Counted from the first letter of the stretch, positions 9,776 through 18,820 are shown. The stretch: 32,056 nt of DNA from Saprolegnia diclina VS20 (GCF_000281045.1 NW_008246199.1:3012-35067); one strand, 5' to 3'. Notes: generated from the letters alone by a model not told the origin. Numbers and translations: made by a program.

Positions 9776-10543
9776 ATGTGGCAAGAGGTCGTCGTCGGCT
9801 GCCTCCTCGCTGTCGTCCTCGTCGGCTCTGTCGTCGCCTTGTACACGCACGCACAGACACCGCGTCCGTACGCGTCGGCGTTTGCGCCGCTTCCACGACC
9901 TTTGTTGCTTGTGGCCACCCGCGCGCTCAGCGTCGTCTTCTACCTCGTCGTGCTCATTGACGACTTGAGTGGTGGCGGGATTCGCAACTACGACTACTAC
10001 ACGTTCTGGAACTTCAACCTCCAAACGATTTACTTTGTCTACAGCCTCGTCGTCCAATGGCGGGGTGTACAGCACGACCATGCGCGCCGCCTCAACACAT
10101 TCTCGGACGTTGTCGTCGCCGACGCGCTGCTCGTCATGGTGGTCTTCTGGGCCATCCTCTACGATAGCAGCAAGCCACTTCGGTGGGTCGAAGTCGCCGA
10201 GCACGGCGTCAACTCGGTCCTCGTGCTGCTTGAGTTTGGCCTCAACGACTTTGGCGTCCAGACGCGCAGTGTTGTGTACGCATCGTGCCTTTTTCCTGCG
10301 GTGTTTGGTGCATTTGCGTGGATCGGGCGCTCGTACTGGCGCGACGACTGGGTCTATCCGTTCCTCAACGTCACCGACACCTTGGCGCCGCTCTGGTACA
10401 TTGGACTCATTGTTGGTCACGGCGCCTTCTTTGGCGTCGCTCTCGGTCTCGCCAAGCTCAAGCGGTACGTGCGTCAACCAGCAACAACCACCGATACGCT
10501 GCACTCACCGCACTTGTCCGACGCGCTGACCAAAGTAGTGTAA
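9776..10543 (+). CDS. AIG1/FAR-17a-like membrane hydrolase, paralogue 4
   Basis: This is an intact 255-residue multi-span protein starting at ATG 9776 (MWQEVVVGCL). Thr76 in YYTFWNFNLQT and His143 in AEHGVNSVLVLLE match the AIG1/ADTRP catalytic Thr and His. The later WVYPFLNV stretch strongly resembles the WVYPFLEH region of animal AIG1, the best single family marker in the window. Hydrophobic segments lie at about 4-23, 48-62, 78-94, 113-128, 145-158 and 205-225, ending in the shared LGLAKLKRY motif. It belongs to the right-hand subfamily (MWQxxVVG start, YTFWNFNLQ core) with the genes at 10885 and 12669. It is the only member on the plus strand and converges on the copy at 10885. Lipid-ester hydrolysis in a membrane is inferred. 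Confidence 0.78.
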   Translation: MWQEVVVGCLLAVVLVGSVVALYTHAQTPRPYASAFAPLPRPLLLVATRALSVVFYLVVLIDDLSGGGIRNYDYYTFWNFNLQTIYFVYSLVVQWRGVQHDHARRLNTFSDVVVADALLVMVVFWAILYDSSKPLRWVEVAEHGVNSVLVLLEFGLNDFGVQTRSVVYASCLFPAVFGAFAWIGRSYWRDDWVYPFLNVTDTLAPLWYIGLIVGHGAFFGVALGLAKLKRYVRQPATTTDTLHSPHLSDALTKVV

Positions 10544-10884
10544 CACCGATCAAAATTGTACTAGAACGACACTTTCTGTACATTTAGCTACAGTCCAAGC
10601 AAATGGGCACCTCTGGTGTGTCCGAGTGTCCGAGTTGTCTGCAGACAATGTATGTAGCTCGCAGCACCGCGCGAATACAATCAAGCCCTACCCCTTGGAT
10701 AGATTTATCGCGACGCCTCCGAGAACGGTAAGAACGTAGTGGACTGCTACTAGAAGAACGTATCGATGCCCTCACGATCCTATAAGAACTGCTACGTACC
10801 CCATGCGTGGCTTGTGACGCTGTGATGCAACGGGGACGTGAACACACACTTGTGTAGAATAGTATACTCGTATAAGTTAGCGGG
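10544..10884. other. Convergent intergenic region, 341 bp
   Basis: This gap lies between the 3' ends of two convergent AIG1-like genes and probably carries both 3' untranslated regions. Small frames inside have no family resemblance. No clear terminator hairpin or repeat was seen. Confidence 0.45.
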
Positions 10885-11661
10885 TTAAACAAGGCGGAGT
10901 GGTTGGTCCTTCTCGTCATTCGGATTCAAAGGTACATCCAGCCACGGCGAGGTCAATGGCGGCGTACTGCTCTGGTGCCAATGCGCCTTGAGCTTGGAGA
11001 GGCCCATCGCAAGGCCAAAGAAGGCACAGTGGCCGAGGAGCATCCCCATGTACCAGAGCAGTGCGAAGTCCTTGGTGACGTCCAAAAATGGGTAGACCCA
11101 GTCGTCGACCCAGTATTCGTGGACGACCCACGCAAACGCACCAAAAATATCGGGCAGCAGAAACGACGCATAGACCATGCTGCGCAACTGCACACGCAAA
11201 TCGTTGAGCCCAAATTCAAGCAAAAGCAGCGCCGAGTTGATGCCGTGCTGGGATATGTGCAGCCACGTGACCTTGTAAATATGCGAGTAGAGGGCACCCC
11301 AAAAGACTGTAGCAATGAGAAAACTGTTGACGAAAACGACATCAAAGAGCGTGTTGCGGGCGCAGCTATCGTTCGACCTGACGAGCGACGTGACGATCGC
11401 CCAGCCAAAGTAGATGGCTTGGAGGTTGAAGTTCCAGAACGTGTAGTAGACGTATTCGGCGACAATGCCGGCTTCGACAAACTGCGCGATGATGACGATG
11501 ACGTAAAAGCTGAGGCCCATGCACCGCACGCCGAGCAGGACCTTGGGATACCGAGTTGGGTAGCGCACAATCGGTGGTGCGGGCGACGACCTTTGCACGA
11601 AAAGGACAGCACCAAGCAGAGCGAGTGCGAGGAAGACGCCGACGACAACGGGTTGCCACAT
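10885..11661 (-). CDS. AIG1/FAR-17a-like membrane hydrolase, paralogue 5
   Basis: This is an intact 258-residue protein from ATG 11661 (MWQPVVVGVF). It has the same membrane layout as its neighbours, with Thr74 in YYTFWNFNLQA and His139 in SQHGINSALLLLE as the predicted catalytic pair. WVYPFLDV follows the long loop, and MGLSKLKAHW lies near the C-terminus. Over the core it is very similar to the copy at 12669, with the same strand and start motif, so the two are probably a recent tandem duplication separated by about 1 kb. The tail (about 235-258) is hydrophilic and differs between copies, as expected for a cytosolic end under weak constraint. Substrate is unknown. Confidence 0.77.
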   Translation of the reverse strand: MWQPVVVGVFLALALLGAVLFVQRSSPAPPIVRYPTRYPKVLLGVRCMGLSFYVIVIIAQFVEAGIVAEYVYYTFWNFNLQAIYFGWAIVTSLVRSNDSCARNTLFDVVFVNSFLIATVFWGALYSHIYKVTWLHISQHGINSALLLLEFGLNDLRVQLRSMVYASFLLPDIFGAFAWVVHEYWVDDWVYPFLDVTKDFALLWYMGMLLGHCAFFGLAMGLSKLKAHWHQSSTPPLTSPWLDVPLNPNDEKDQPLRLV

Positions 11662-12456
11662 AACGATGCTTTGCCTTTGAGTGGTAGAAAAAAGAATGCA
11701 ACAGGATCGACCGCCACCCGCAGCGATATGGGCAACTGAACACCAGCGATCGAAACTCTGCGAGCCACAATTCAGCTTGTGCGATCGTGCGATGGGTTGT
11801 ATAGTTGGGAATCCAGTTGTATCTCGTACTGCAGTTCAACTGACCATGTATAGCGTTGGTCGAGAAAAGGCCACGTAGTACTATCAAAGCGGCCAGAACG
11901 TCGTTGAGCCCAGATTGCTTGTGCCAGAATGCATCGACACCGTTTATCGACACCGCCCAGGTGCAAATGTTGTTGCACGAGGGTTGTTGTGGCCAGAGAT
12001 GGACCCCCCACCGACAACGCGACTCGAATTTTCTCTATTTCAATGGCGTACGCTCGACGCCTGTACAGTCCATCTACCATGCGACGTTTGTCATTGGACC
12101 AATCGTTTGGATCATCGTGTGGACGGTGTAAACCACCATTGCGCGCGGCGACCGTGGTAGGAAACGTTGGCCCATACAAATCCGTCATGAAAATAAAGAG
12201 GGCAATTTCAGAAAATGACATCAATGGCTAAGTAATACATTTCACAATGGCAAGCTTCCTCAGGGGGCAATGGGCGTAATGGCTTCATTCCTGCCAGGAC
12301 CTCGGGTGAGTTGAGGCGGGGTGCTTACGACCCTTCGTGAAAAGGTCATTTCAACTCGAACTCGCGCAAAACACCCAGTTTGTGCGCATGTGTGGTTTGT
12401 GCGTGATGGAAAGATGCGTCGTGTGATCACGTACGCTCAAATGCACTTGCACCACA
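11662..12456. other. Intergenic region with no supported gene
   Basis: This 795-bp stretch lies upstream of the gene at 10885-11661. A plus-strand frame ending at 12131 finishes with a hydrophobic run (FVIGPIVWIIVW), but it has no plausible start context, no paralogue in the window and no domain I recognise, so I do not call it. The remainder shows no repeat or RNA gene. Confidence 0.4.
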
Positions 12457-12669
12457 GCCTCGTTCAAAATCCCGGGCAGATGGCTCTCCGTCGCCTTCTC
12501 CGGCTCCTCGCTCAACACGAGTGGCCGCGCCAGCACCTTGTCCCGCTCCTGCCTCCGCCGGCCTAGATCAAGATCAACACCAGCGCCTACACTACGAAGA
12601 GAGTCCGACAATTTTATTTAGCGTAGATTTACGTATCTATTTTAATAGACGACCCACTTCAACAACAAC
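12457..12669. repeat. Dispersed repeat, copy 1
   Basis: This 213-bp segment recurs in the same orientation at 16614-16847. It begins GCCTCGTTCAAAA, has a GC-rich middle, an AT-rich second half with TTTATTTAGCGTAGATTTACG, and ends CCCACTTCAACAACAAC. Compared with copy 2 it lacks 9 bp in the middle and a 12-bp tandem unit in the AT-rich part, and has scattered substitutions. Its right end coincides exactly with the last base of the stop codon of the minus-strand gene at 12669. It could be a short interspersed element (the GTTCAAAATCC start faintly resembles a pol III B box) or a piece copied with a gene 3' end. Confidence 0.75.
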
Positions 12670-13415
12670 TAGACCTTAGCAACACTAGTCGACTCGCGCA
12701 TCAACGGCGATGCAAGATCATTGGCATCGCGGCGAACGCACTGCTTGCCCTTGGAGAGACAAACCGCGAGACCGAAAAAGACACAGTGGCCGAGGAGGAT
12801 CCCGACATACCACAATGGCGAGGCCACTTTGTAGACATTGAGGAACGAGTAGACCCAATAGTTGAGCCAGCCTTCGCGCGCGACCCACGCAAACGCAGCA
12901 AAGACATCCGGCAAGAGAAACGACGCATAGGCCATGCTGCGCGGCTGCACGGAAAAATCGTTGAGCGCAAATTCAAGCCCAAGCAGCATCGAGTTGACAC
13001 CGTGTTGGGCCATTTGAAGCCACGTGACGCCGTACTTGGGCGAGTAGAGCACGAGCCAAAAGACGGTCGCGACGACAAAGCTGTTGGCAAACACGACATC
13101 GAAAAGCGTGTTGAGCCCGCGGCTGTTGACCGACCCGACGACGCACGCGAGCAGCGTCCAGCCAAAGTAGACAGCCTGGAGGTTGAAGTTCCAGAACGTG
13201 TAAAAGTTGTAGGACGCAAAGCCAGATTGAACCCACTGCGCAACGAGCACGACGAGGTAAAAGGCGAGACAGAGCGACCGAAAACAAAACAGCGCGGTCG
13301 GAGACCGGGATTGAAACCGCGGCGATGGCGGTGCATGGCGCTGCTTGAGCACGAATGCAACGCCGCCGAAGAAGACGACGGCGAGGAGGACTCCGACGAC
13401 GATGGGTTGCCACAT
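12669..13415 (-). CDS. AIG1/FAR-17a-like membrane hydrolase, paralogue 6
   Basis: This is an intact 248-residue multi-span protein from ATG 13415 (MWQPIVVGVL). The frame stays open 145 codons upstream, but the family start and a hydrophobic first segment fix this ATG. Thr73 in FYTFWNFNLQA and His138 in AQHGVNSMLLGLE form the predicted catalytic pair, and YWVYSFLNV replaces the usual WVYPFL. The C-terminal VCLSKGKQCV is a degenerate form of the GLSKLK motif. Its stop codon abuts a dispersed repeat (12457-12669), so the 3' untranslated region consists of repeat sequence. Just upstream on the minus strand, GAGCATTTCATTTT (about 13432-13445) loosely resembles an oomycete initiator. Function is inferred from the family only. 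Confidence 0.77.
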   Translation of the reverse strand: MWQPIVVGVLLAVVFFGGVAFVLKQRHAPPSPRFQSRSPTALFCFRSLCLAFYLVVLVAQWVQSGFASYNFYTFWNFNLQAVYFGWTLLACVVGSVNSRGLNTLFDVVFANSFVVATVFWLVLYSPKYGVTWLQMAQHGVNSMLLGLEFALNDFSVQPRSMAYASFLLPDVFAAFAWVAREGWLNYWVYSFLNVYKVASPLWYVGILLGHCVFFGLAVCLSKGKQCVRRDANDLASPLMRESTSVAKV

Positions 13416-13854
13416 GCCACAAAAAACCAAAATGAAATGCTCGAAAAATGACCTTCGGCTACCATCGCGGATGGCGTGAGCAACGCGGCTACACCAAGAA
13501 GATTTGCCAGCTGGGATGCAGGGATGGGCATGTGACGTCATCATTGGTGTCGTTTGTGTATAGATGGATAGGGTCCGACTTTGAGGAACGGACGGCCATG
13601 GGAAGGGCAAGCGACCACAAGAGGTCGAATCGAATGGCGGGTCATACCTGGTTGGAAAACACTTTGGTGGGGCACGGACCGAATCATGCCGTGGTTCAGT
13701 CAGAGTCGGCGAATGATTAACCGTTGTAACATGAGACTTCTGGCCCGAAGCACTCGCGAAGGGCACGGATCCTGCATTACGCACAGTAGCAAGCCACCGG
13801 GGCTTGGCGCGAAAATTACGCCGAGCGAACACACAATATTTTTGTTGCACTGGT

Positions 13855-14107
13855 CCATGGCACCGTCGGTTTCAACGATTTGCAGTCGTTGGATCGATCC
13901 CGTGACCTCCAGCGCACGGCCGCTCGGTGCGGATGGTTGCCATTTATGTGAGTAAATCGATCGTGTATGATTAGTATTGGCCTTTCTGGGATTTGTTAAT
14001 TGGACTTGCAGACGAATCCATCTGCGACTTGGTTCCCCGCGGCTGTCTCGACGATGGCATGTAAGTACAGTATCTGTACCGCTTTAACCAATCACAGTTG
14101 TCCTTGA
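13855..14107 (+). other. Possible small three-exon Cys-rich peptide or gene fragment
   Basis: Two introns with good consensus ends are visible: 13948-14011 (GTGAGT to TTGCAG) and 14061-14097 (GTAAGT to TCACAG). They flank a 49-nt exon. Joining 13855-13947, 14012-14060 and 14098-14107 keeps one frame open from ATG 13855 to TGA 14105-14107, about 49 residues. The last 23 residues hold four cysteines (DGCHLY, ESICDL, RGCLDD, ICP). No signal peptide is evident, and another acceptor-like TTTGCAG ends at 13884, so the true first exon may lie elsewhere or be lost. These acceptors are CAG, unlike most introns in this window. It could be a remnant of a secreted Cys-rich protein gene or a chance arrangement. 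Confidence 0.3.
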
Positions 14108-14267
14108 ACGATCCAGCCAATCATCGTCGTCAAAAACGGTTCCGAGTCCTGCGTTTCACTTTTAGAGCGCGGGAAATATCTGAATATAGCGCAACATTTT
14201 ACGACGTCGACCGCTGACATTGTGCCCACTCTGTACCCCAAAAAGTGGCGGTGAGGTGAGAACGAAG

Positions 14268-16172
14268 ATGATGACCTTTGCCACCGGTAACAAGAAGCTA
14301 TCGCCGTCCATCACCCCGATCAGCGTCGTGGCTCCCAACCCCACGCAGCCTGCGCCGACGACATCAGCACCCACCAAACGCTTTCTGCACTTCGATCGCT
14401 TCATTCGGCTCCTGGACTTTTGCATCAACGTCTACTCTCTCCTCTCGTTCGTAACGACCTCGACGCTTGTCGACATGCTGCTCATGCGCCAAGCTGTGTT
14501 TATGGACGACGTAGCCAACGGCGTGTATGACTTTGCACCAGAGGGGCCCAGTGACGTCGTCATTCTCCATCTCCTCCGCAATGCGACGTCCGGCCAAAGC
14601 AAGCATGTCGGGCTGCGTGACGCGGCGCTCGCAACGCCGGACGGCGGCCACTCGCTCAGCTGGTGCCTCCGCGTCGGCATCACCCTCGGCGTCGAATACC
14701 ATGCCGTGTACAACAACGACGGCGTCTCACGGAGGTACCTTCGGTACGTGCACACAAAGTTACCACCACGCTGCGTCGGGTGGACGGTCGCGCCCGGTGG
14801 ATCGTTTAACGATTCGCGGATCCTCGCCGTCGACGATGCCCGTGCAGGGTTTGGCCAGTCGTATCTGCACTGCAGCGACCCGCGGTACTACACGCCGCCG
14901 TTTGGCCAAACGGCCAATGTCAGCTCGTTTCAATTCCGTGCTGGGTATGTGGTTGCGCAGCAGCACTTTGCCGGTGGCAGCTTTGGCATTGAGACGCACA
15001 TATCCCACTGCAAGGCCGAAAAAATAGGCGACTCGCTGATGTACAAAGTGTCGCCGTTTCTCGAGGGCGACACAAGCGAAGTCGTCAACGTTCTCTTTAG
15101 CACCAAGAACTGGGCGCTATGGCTGCTCGATTACGTCGGGCAAAGCATTGTACTTTTGATTTTGATTCAAGAAGTCTTGCGCTCGTCGGCCCAAACGATC
15201 ACATACATTCCAACGCAATCGTATTCGCTGTATGCGGCTGCTGTCGACGTCCTATGTGGTCGTGAACCCCGCGCGCGACCAACGCTGGACGGTGGCTACT
15301 CGGTCATGAGCTTTGCGCAAATCTGGCTCGCGAATCCGTGCTATCTCATTGGCAACTGCATGTACGCCCTCGGGACAACCAACGAGACGCAGACGCTTGT
15401 CGAGACGTTCTTTTGGCAGTATTCCGTCGGCGGTCGCTTCACCGACCTCGCCCAAGCCACGGTGTATGCGATGCGGCATGCGTGGGTCAGCGTCGCAGTG
15501 TGGAGCGTCCTGCGATTGGTCGTGACGCGCCTCTACCTCCCGTTCCTTCCACGCGTGTTTGTTCGGAGTGTGCACATGGTCGAAGTCTATTGCTCGTGCC
15601 GCGCCATTGTACTCGCCTTTCTTCTCGCCTGCCTCGTGACGGCGGTCTCGCGCGGTCATTGGTTTCTGACCGACCGAATGAACGTGATCGACGTGGCCTA
15701 TGGCCTCCCAAAGTCGGCCTTCTGGAGCTCTGAAGACATGACAAGTCTCTCCATGAGCCATACGTTTGGGATCCTCTTTGCGACGATCTTTGGCCTCATC
15801 ACGCGAGGTTTCTTGGCGTGGCTCCTCCCCGGGCACCGCACCAACTCGTTCTTCCAAGCCATTGACCGCCACCGCGTCTGCTCGGGTTTTGACATGCCGC
15901 AGCTGCTCAGCGGATCGCGCTCGTTGCGTGTCGGCGACCGCTGGGTCCTCTTGTTGCCGCTCGCGGATGTCTACTTGATTTTTTCGTCGGTGAATCTGCT
16001 CCGACAAACGGCCATGCCGAGTCTGCCGTCTGCGCCCCCCGGACACGCGGTCGAGTGCATCACGAGCGACAACGGCACGGTCCTCGAGCTGCGGGATGCT
16101 GGTATCTATGTGCCTGAACTCGCAGCGCTGCAGCAGGAGGCGAGCGGATACCTGTACTGCGCTGTAATTTGA
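14268..16172 (+). CDS. Multi-span membrane protein with four-Cys ectodomain, paralogue A (unknown function)
   Basis: This is an intact 634-residue protein from ATG 14268 (MMTFATGNKK). The frame opens at a TTG at 14220, which is not used here as a start. A Pro/Thr-rich tail precedes a first membrane segment (about 47-72, LLDFCINVYSLLSFV). An ectodomain of about 210 residues follows, with cysteines in SWCLRV, PRCVGWTVAP, YLHCSDPRYY and SHCKAEKIGD. These residues are shared by all three paralogues and may form two disulfides. A second membrane segment (about 282-304) leads to a C-terminal half with four or so further helices and the conserved IWLANPCYLIGNCMYALGT stretch, ending GYLYCAVI. I recognise no named family. 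The protein lies in a local cluster with the genes at 16904 and 20707. Confidence 0.82.
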   Translation: MMTFATGNKKLSPSITPISVVAPNPTQPAPTTSAPTKRFLHFDRFIRLLDFCINVYSLLSFVTTSTLVDMLLMRQAVFMDDVANGVYDFAPEGPSDVVILHLLRNATSGQSKHVGLRDAALATPDGGHSLSWCLRVGITLGVEYHAVYNNDGVSRRYLRYVHTKLPPRCVGWTVAPGGSFNDSRILAVDDARAGFGQSYLHCSDPRYYTPPFGQTANVSSFQFRAGYVVAQQHFAGGSFGIETHISHCKAEKIGDSLMYKVSPFLEGDTSEVVNVLFSTKNWALWLLDYVGQSIVLLILIQEVLRSSAQTITYIPTQSYSLYAAAVDVLCGREPRARPTLDGGYSVMSFAQIWLANPCYLIGNCMYALGTTNETQTLVETFFWQYSVGGRFTDLAQATVYAMRHAWVSVAVWSVLRLVVTRLYLPFLPRVFVRSVHMVEVYCSCRAIVLAFLLACLVTAVSRGHWFLTDRMNVIDVAYGLPKSAFWSSEDMTSLSMSHTFGILFATIFGLITRGFLAWLLPGHRTNSFFQAIDRHRVCSGFDMPQLLSGSRSLRVGDRWVLLLPLADVYLIFSSVNLLRQTAMPSLPSAPPGHAVECITSDNGTVLELRDAGIYVPELAALQQEASGYLYCAVI

Positions 16173-16613
16173 GTCCGAGAGGGCGTTGGTCGTCTCGTTT
16201 GAACGTAAAGCATGCATTTCGAGCGAATGTGAGCTCCGCGCGTGGCAAATATGCGTACTATAGTGACGGCAATAAGATCTCATTCGACGATCGTACGCTT
16301 CTCGAGCTTGGAAGCAACTACATGTGATGAATTCACTTAGTGTGAGATGTAGTCGTCCTGGTTTGGTGCTTCGCATGTAGAAAGTAGAGTACGATTCCTA
16401 CTACGACTCCAGAAAGGTCATTGAGGCTGGGGACTCGCTGAGACGGGGACGATTCCCTTGACACTGACGGAGTTGCTGTTGAATTGAGCTATTGATGAAT
16501 GCTGATCGAGCTCGTCGCTGTCGCGATCTTGCGCACCAATGCATACAATGTACGTCGCACAGGTCCAGTGATTCTCCATGTGGAGGCGCCTCTATGCAAC
16601 CGTTATGGCAACC
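16173..16613. other. Intergenic region, no gene seen
   Basis: This 441-bp stretch lies between paralogue A and the second copy of the dispersed repeat. Frames are short and unlike anything else here. No RNA gene or clear regulatory motif was found. Confidence 0.45.
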
Positions 16614-16847
16614 GCCTCGTTCAAAACCCAGGGCAGATGGCTCTACGTCGCCTTCTCCGGCTCCTCGCTCAACACGAGTGGCCGCGCCAGCACCTTGTCC
16701 CGCGGATCGCGCTCCTGCCTCCGCCGGCCTAGATCAAGATCATCACCAGCGTCTACACAACCAAGAAAGTCCGACAATTTTATTTAGCGTAGATTTACGT
16801 ACATATTTACGTATCTATTTTAATAGACGACCCACTTCAACAACAAC
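16614..16847. repeat. Dispersed repeat, copy 2
   Basis: This 234-bp segment is the same-orientation counterpart of 12457-12669. Relative to copy 1 it has a 9-bp insertion after CTTGTCCCGC, a 12-bp tandem unit around TTTACGTACATATTTACGTA, and scattered substitutions. Both copies start at GCCTCGTTCAAAA and end at TTCAACAACAAC. It lies directly upstream (56 bp) of the start of the membrane-protein gene at 16904, so here it forms promoter or leader sequence, whereas copy 1 forms the 3' flank of another gene. No target-site duplication was recognised. Confidence 0.75.
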
Positions 16848-16903
16848 CGTTATGTCAACCGGAAACTGGAAACGACCGTTTCGTCCTTTCTGCTCAAAAA
16901 GTG

Positions 16904-18820
16904 ATGTATGACCACCCACGGCCGCTGTTGCCGCGGCGAAGCCTCCTTCGCGTGCACACCGCTAGCCGCAAAGCACGAGGACCGTCCGTCACAGACCTTC
17001 CGCGCCGCTGCACACGTCGCTCCTCCTGCGTGCGCGGCGTTCAGTTCGACTGGCTCTTGCGGCTTCTCGATATGTGCCTCAACGTCTACCCGCTCGTCTC
17101 CTTCTTGGCCACCTCGTCGCTTGTGGACAATCTTCTCATGCGCCAAGCGTCCTTTATGGACGATATCGTCCATGGCGTGTACAACTTGACACCGCTTCTG
17201 CCCGTTGACGTCAAGATCCAAAGCATTTTGCAACAAGGACATGCAGGACAGAGCAAGCGCATCGGCGTTCGTGATGCGTCCCTCGCATTTCCCGGCGGCA
17301 ACCACTCGCTCAGCTGGTGCATGCGCGTCAACATCTCGCTCGGCGTTCAGTACCATACCATGTACAACCACGACGGCGTGTCCCGGCGACTGCTACGGTT
17401 CGTGCACACCAATTTACCGCCGAGTTGCGTCGGATGGACCGTCGCGCCGGGTGGCAGCCACGACGCACCACGCCTTCACGTTGTGGATGATGCACGGTCC
17501 GGCTACGGCACCTCGTATCTGCACTGCACCGATCAACGGTACTACATACCACCGCTCGGTCAAGCGACCAACGTGAGCCAATTCCGGTTTCGAGCCGGGT
17601 ACATCGTCGCCCAGCAGCGCGACGCGGGAGGTGATTTGAGTGTCGAGACACACATTTCGCAGTGCAAAGCCGAGAAGATCGGCGATTCACTGGTATACAA
17701 GGTGTCGCCGGCGATCGAGGGCGATGACACCGAAGACGTCAACATCCTCTTTGGCCAAAAGAGTCGGTTGCTGACGCTTCTGGACTATGCCGGTCAGATG
17801 ATCGTGCTCAGTGTGCTGCTGTTTGAAGCGACCCGGGCGTCGGTGCCGTCCGTCACACGCGTTCCGACGCAGTCGTTTGCCTGGTATGCGACGGCGATCC
17901 CGTGGCTCTCACGTGACCACGTGTCATTCATTGAGTTCATGGATGTGGGGCACTCGGTCATGAGTCTCTCGCAGCTCTGGCTCGCCAACCCGTGGTATCT
18001 CATGGGCAACTGCATGTACGCGATCGGGACAACCCACGAGACCCAGACACTGGTCGAGATCTTTTTCTGGCAATTTCTTATCCGGCGTCACGTGACCGAC
18101 TTGATCTATGCCGTTCTCTACTCGGTGCGCCAAGCGTGGGTCAGTGTCTTCTTTTGGACAACATGTCGTGCCGCGATTCGGAGACTCAAGGTACCGCGCT
18201 GGCTGCGAACAAATGTCTGCGCAATGGAAGCGTACGTGTCGTGCCGCAGCACCATCGTCGCCTTTATGCTGGCGTGCCTCGGCACAGGGTTTCTTCGTGG
18301 CAGCCTCATTCTCACACAGCGCCTTAACGTTGTTGATATGGGCAGCGGTATGGCCGAGGCGCCTGTTTGGAGCTCCCAAGACATGACCACCCTTCTCATC
18401 TGCCACGGCTTTGCCATCGCGCTCGGCGGTAGCTTTGGCGTCTGTATCTGCCAGCTCTTGCGCTGGCGGTGTCCCGGCCACGAACGCAACTCGTTTGTGC
18501 GGGCCGTGCAGCAGCACCGGGTTGTTGCCGGCTTTGACATTGCCCACCTCCTCGGCGGCTCTCGGTCCCTCAATATGGGCGGGCGTTGCGTCTTGCTACT
18601 GCCGCTCGCAGACCTCTACCACGTCTACGCGTCTGTCAACGTCCTACAAAGCACGTGCATGCGACCGCTGCCTCGGAATCTGCCACGAGGCAACGCGATC
18701 GAGTGTGCGACGGACGCTGCAGGCGTGACCTTGCGCTGGAGTGACTCGGGGCTCCACGTTCCCGCGCTGGCCGAGCTCCAAGTCGACGCAACAGGCTATA
18801 TCTACTGCGCCGTGGTGTAA
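16904..18820 (+). CDS. Multi-span membrane protein with four-Cys ectodomain, paralogue B
   Basis: This is an intact 638-residue paralogue of the gene at 14268. The first ATG is 16904; a GTG precedes it. A basic Arg-rich N-terminal tail (1-47) leads to a first membrane segment (about 50-72, LLDMCLNVYPLVSFL). The ectodomain (about 75-285) has cysteines in SWCMRV, PSCVGWTVAP, YLHCTDQRYY and SQCKAEKIGD. The second membrane segment follows, then the LWLANPWYLMGNCMYAIGT stretch and further helices, ending GYIYCAVV. Residues about 70-298 are encoded by a tract (17111-17797) about 97% identical to 21739-22425 of paralogue C, while upstream and downstream regions are only moderately similar. This suggests gene conversion. 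Upstream of the tract it looks more like paralogue A than like C. Function unknown. Confidence 0.82.
   Translation: MYDHPRPLLPRRSLLRVHTASRKARGPSVTDLPRRCTRRSSCVRGVQFDWLLRLLDMCLNVYPLVSFLATSSLVDNLLMRQASFMDDIVHGVYNLTPLLPVDVKIQSILQQGHAGQSKRIGVRDASLAFPGGNHSLSWCMRVNISLGVQYHTMYNHDGVSRRLLRFVHTNLPPSCVGWTVAPGGSHDAPRLHVVDDARSGYGTSYLHCTDQRYYIPPLGQATNVSQFRFRAGYIVAQQRDAGGDLSVETHISQCKAEKIGDSLVYKVSPAIEGDDTEDVNILFGQKSRLLTLLDYAGQMIVLSVLLFEATRASVPSVTRVPTQSFAWYATAIPWLSRDHVSFIEFMDVGHSVMSLSQLWLANPWYLMGNCMYAIGTTHETQTLVEIFFWQFLIRRHVTDLIYAVLYSVRQAWVSVFFWTTCRAAIRRLKVPRWLRTNVCAMEAYVSCRSTIVAFMLACLGTGFLRGSLILTQRLNVVDMGSGMAEAPVWSSQDMTTLLICHGFAIALGGSFGVCICQLLRWRCPGHERNSFVRAVQQHRVVAGFDIAHLLGGSRSLNMGGRCVLLLPLADLYHVYASVNVLQSTCMRPLPRNLPRGNAIECATDAAGVTLRWSDSGLHVPALAELQVDATGYIYCAVV
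17111..17797 (+). repeat. Near-identical ectodomain tract shared with the paralogue on the minus strand (copy in B)
   Basis: Aligning this 687-bp segment by eye with the reverse complement of 21739-22425 gives about 18 mismatches and no gaps. Some seven mismatches change an amino acid (for example Pro to Ser in VAPGG and Asp to Val in GGDLS). Similarity falls abruptly at both ends, at the end of membrane segment 1 and at the start of membrane segment 2. The two copies form an inverted pair about 4 kb apart. Confidence 0.85.

Noticed and set aside
11856-12131. Plus-strand frame with a hydrophobic C-terminal run
   Set aside because: No homologue in the window, no recognisable domain, and no support from splice sites or start context.
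12321-12566. Frames inside the dispersed repeat (and the equivalent at 16499-16732)
   Set aside because: They are shared only because the DNA repeat is shared; substitutions and the 9-bp insertion show no clear coding bias, and the N-terminal parts outside the repeat are unrelated.
13416-13850. 145-codon in-frame upstream extension of the AIG1-like gene ending at 12669
   Set aside because: Same reasoning: the family start MWQPIVVG is at 13415, and the extension lacks similarity to any paralogue.
14220-14267. Start of paralogue A at 14220
   Set aside because: That codon is TTG; the first ATG is 14268 and gives a tail length consistent with the paralogues.
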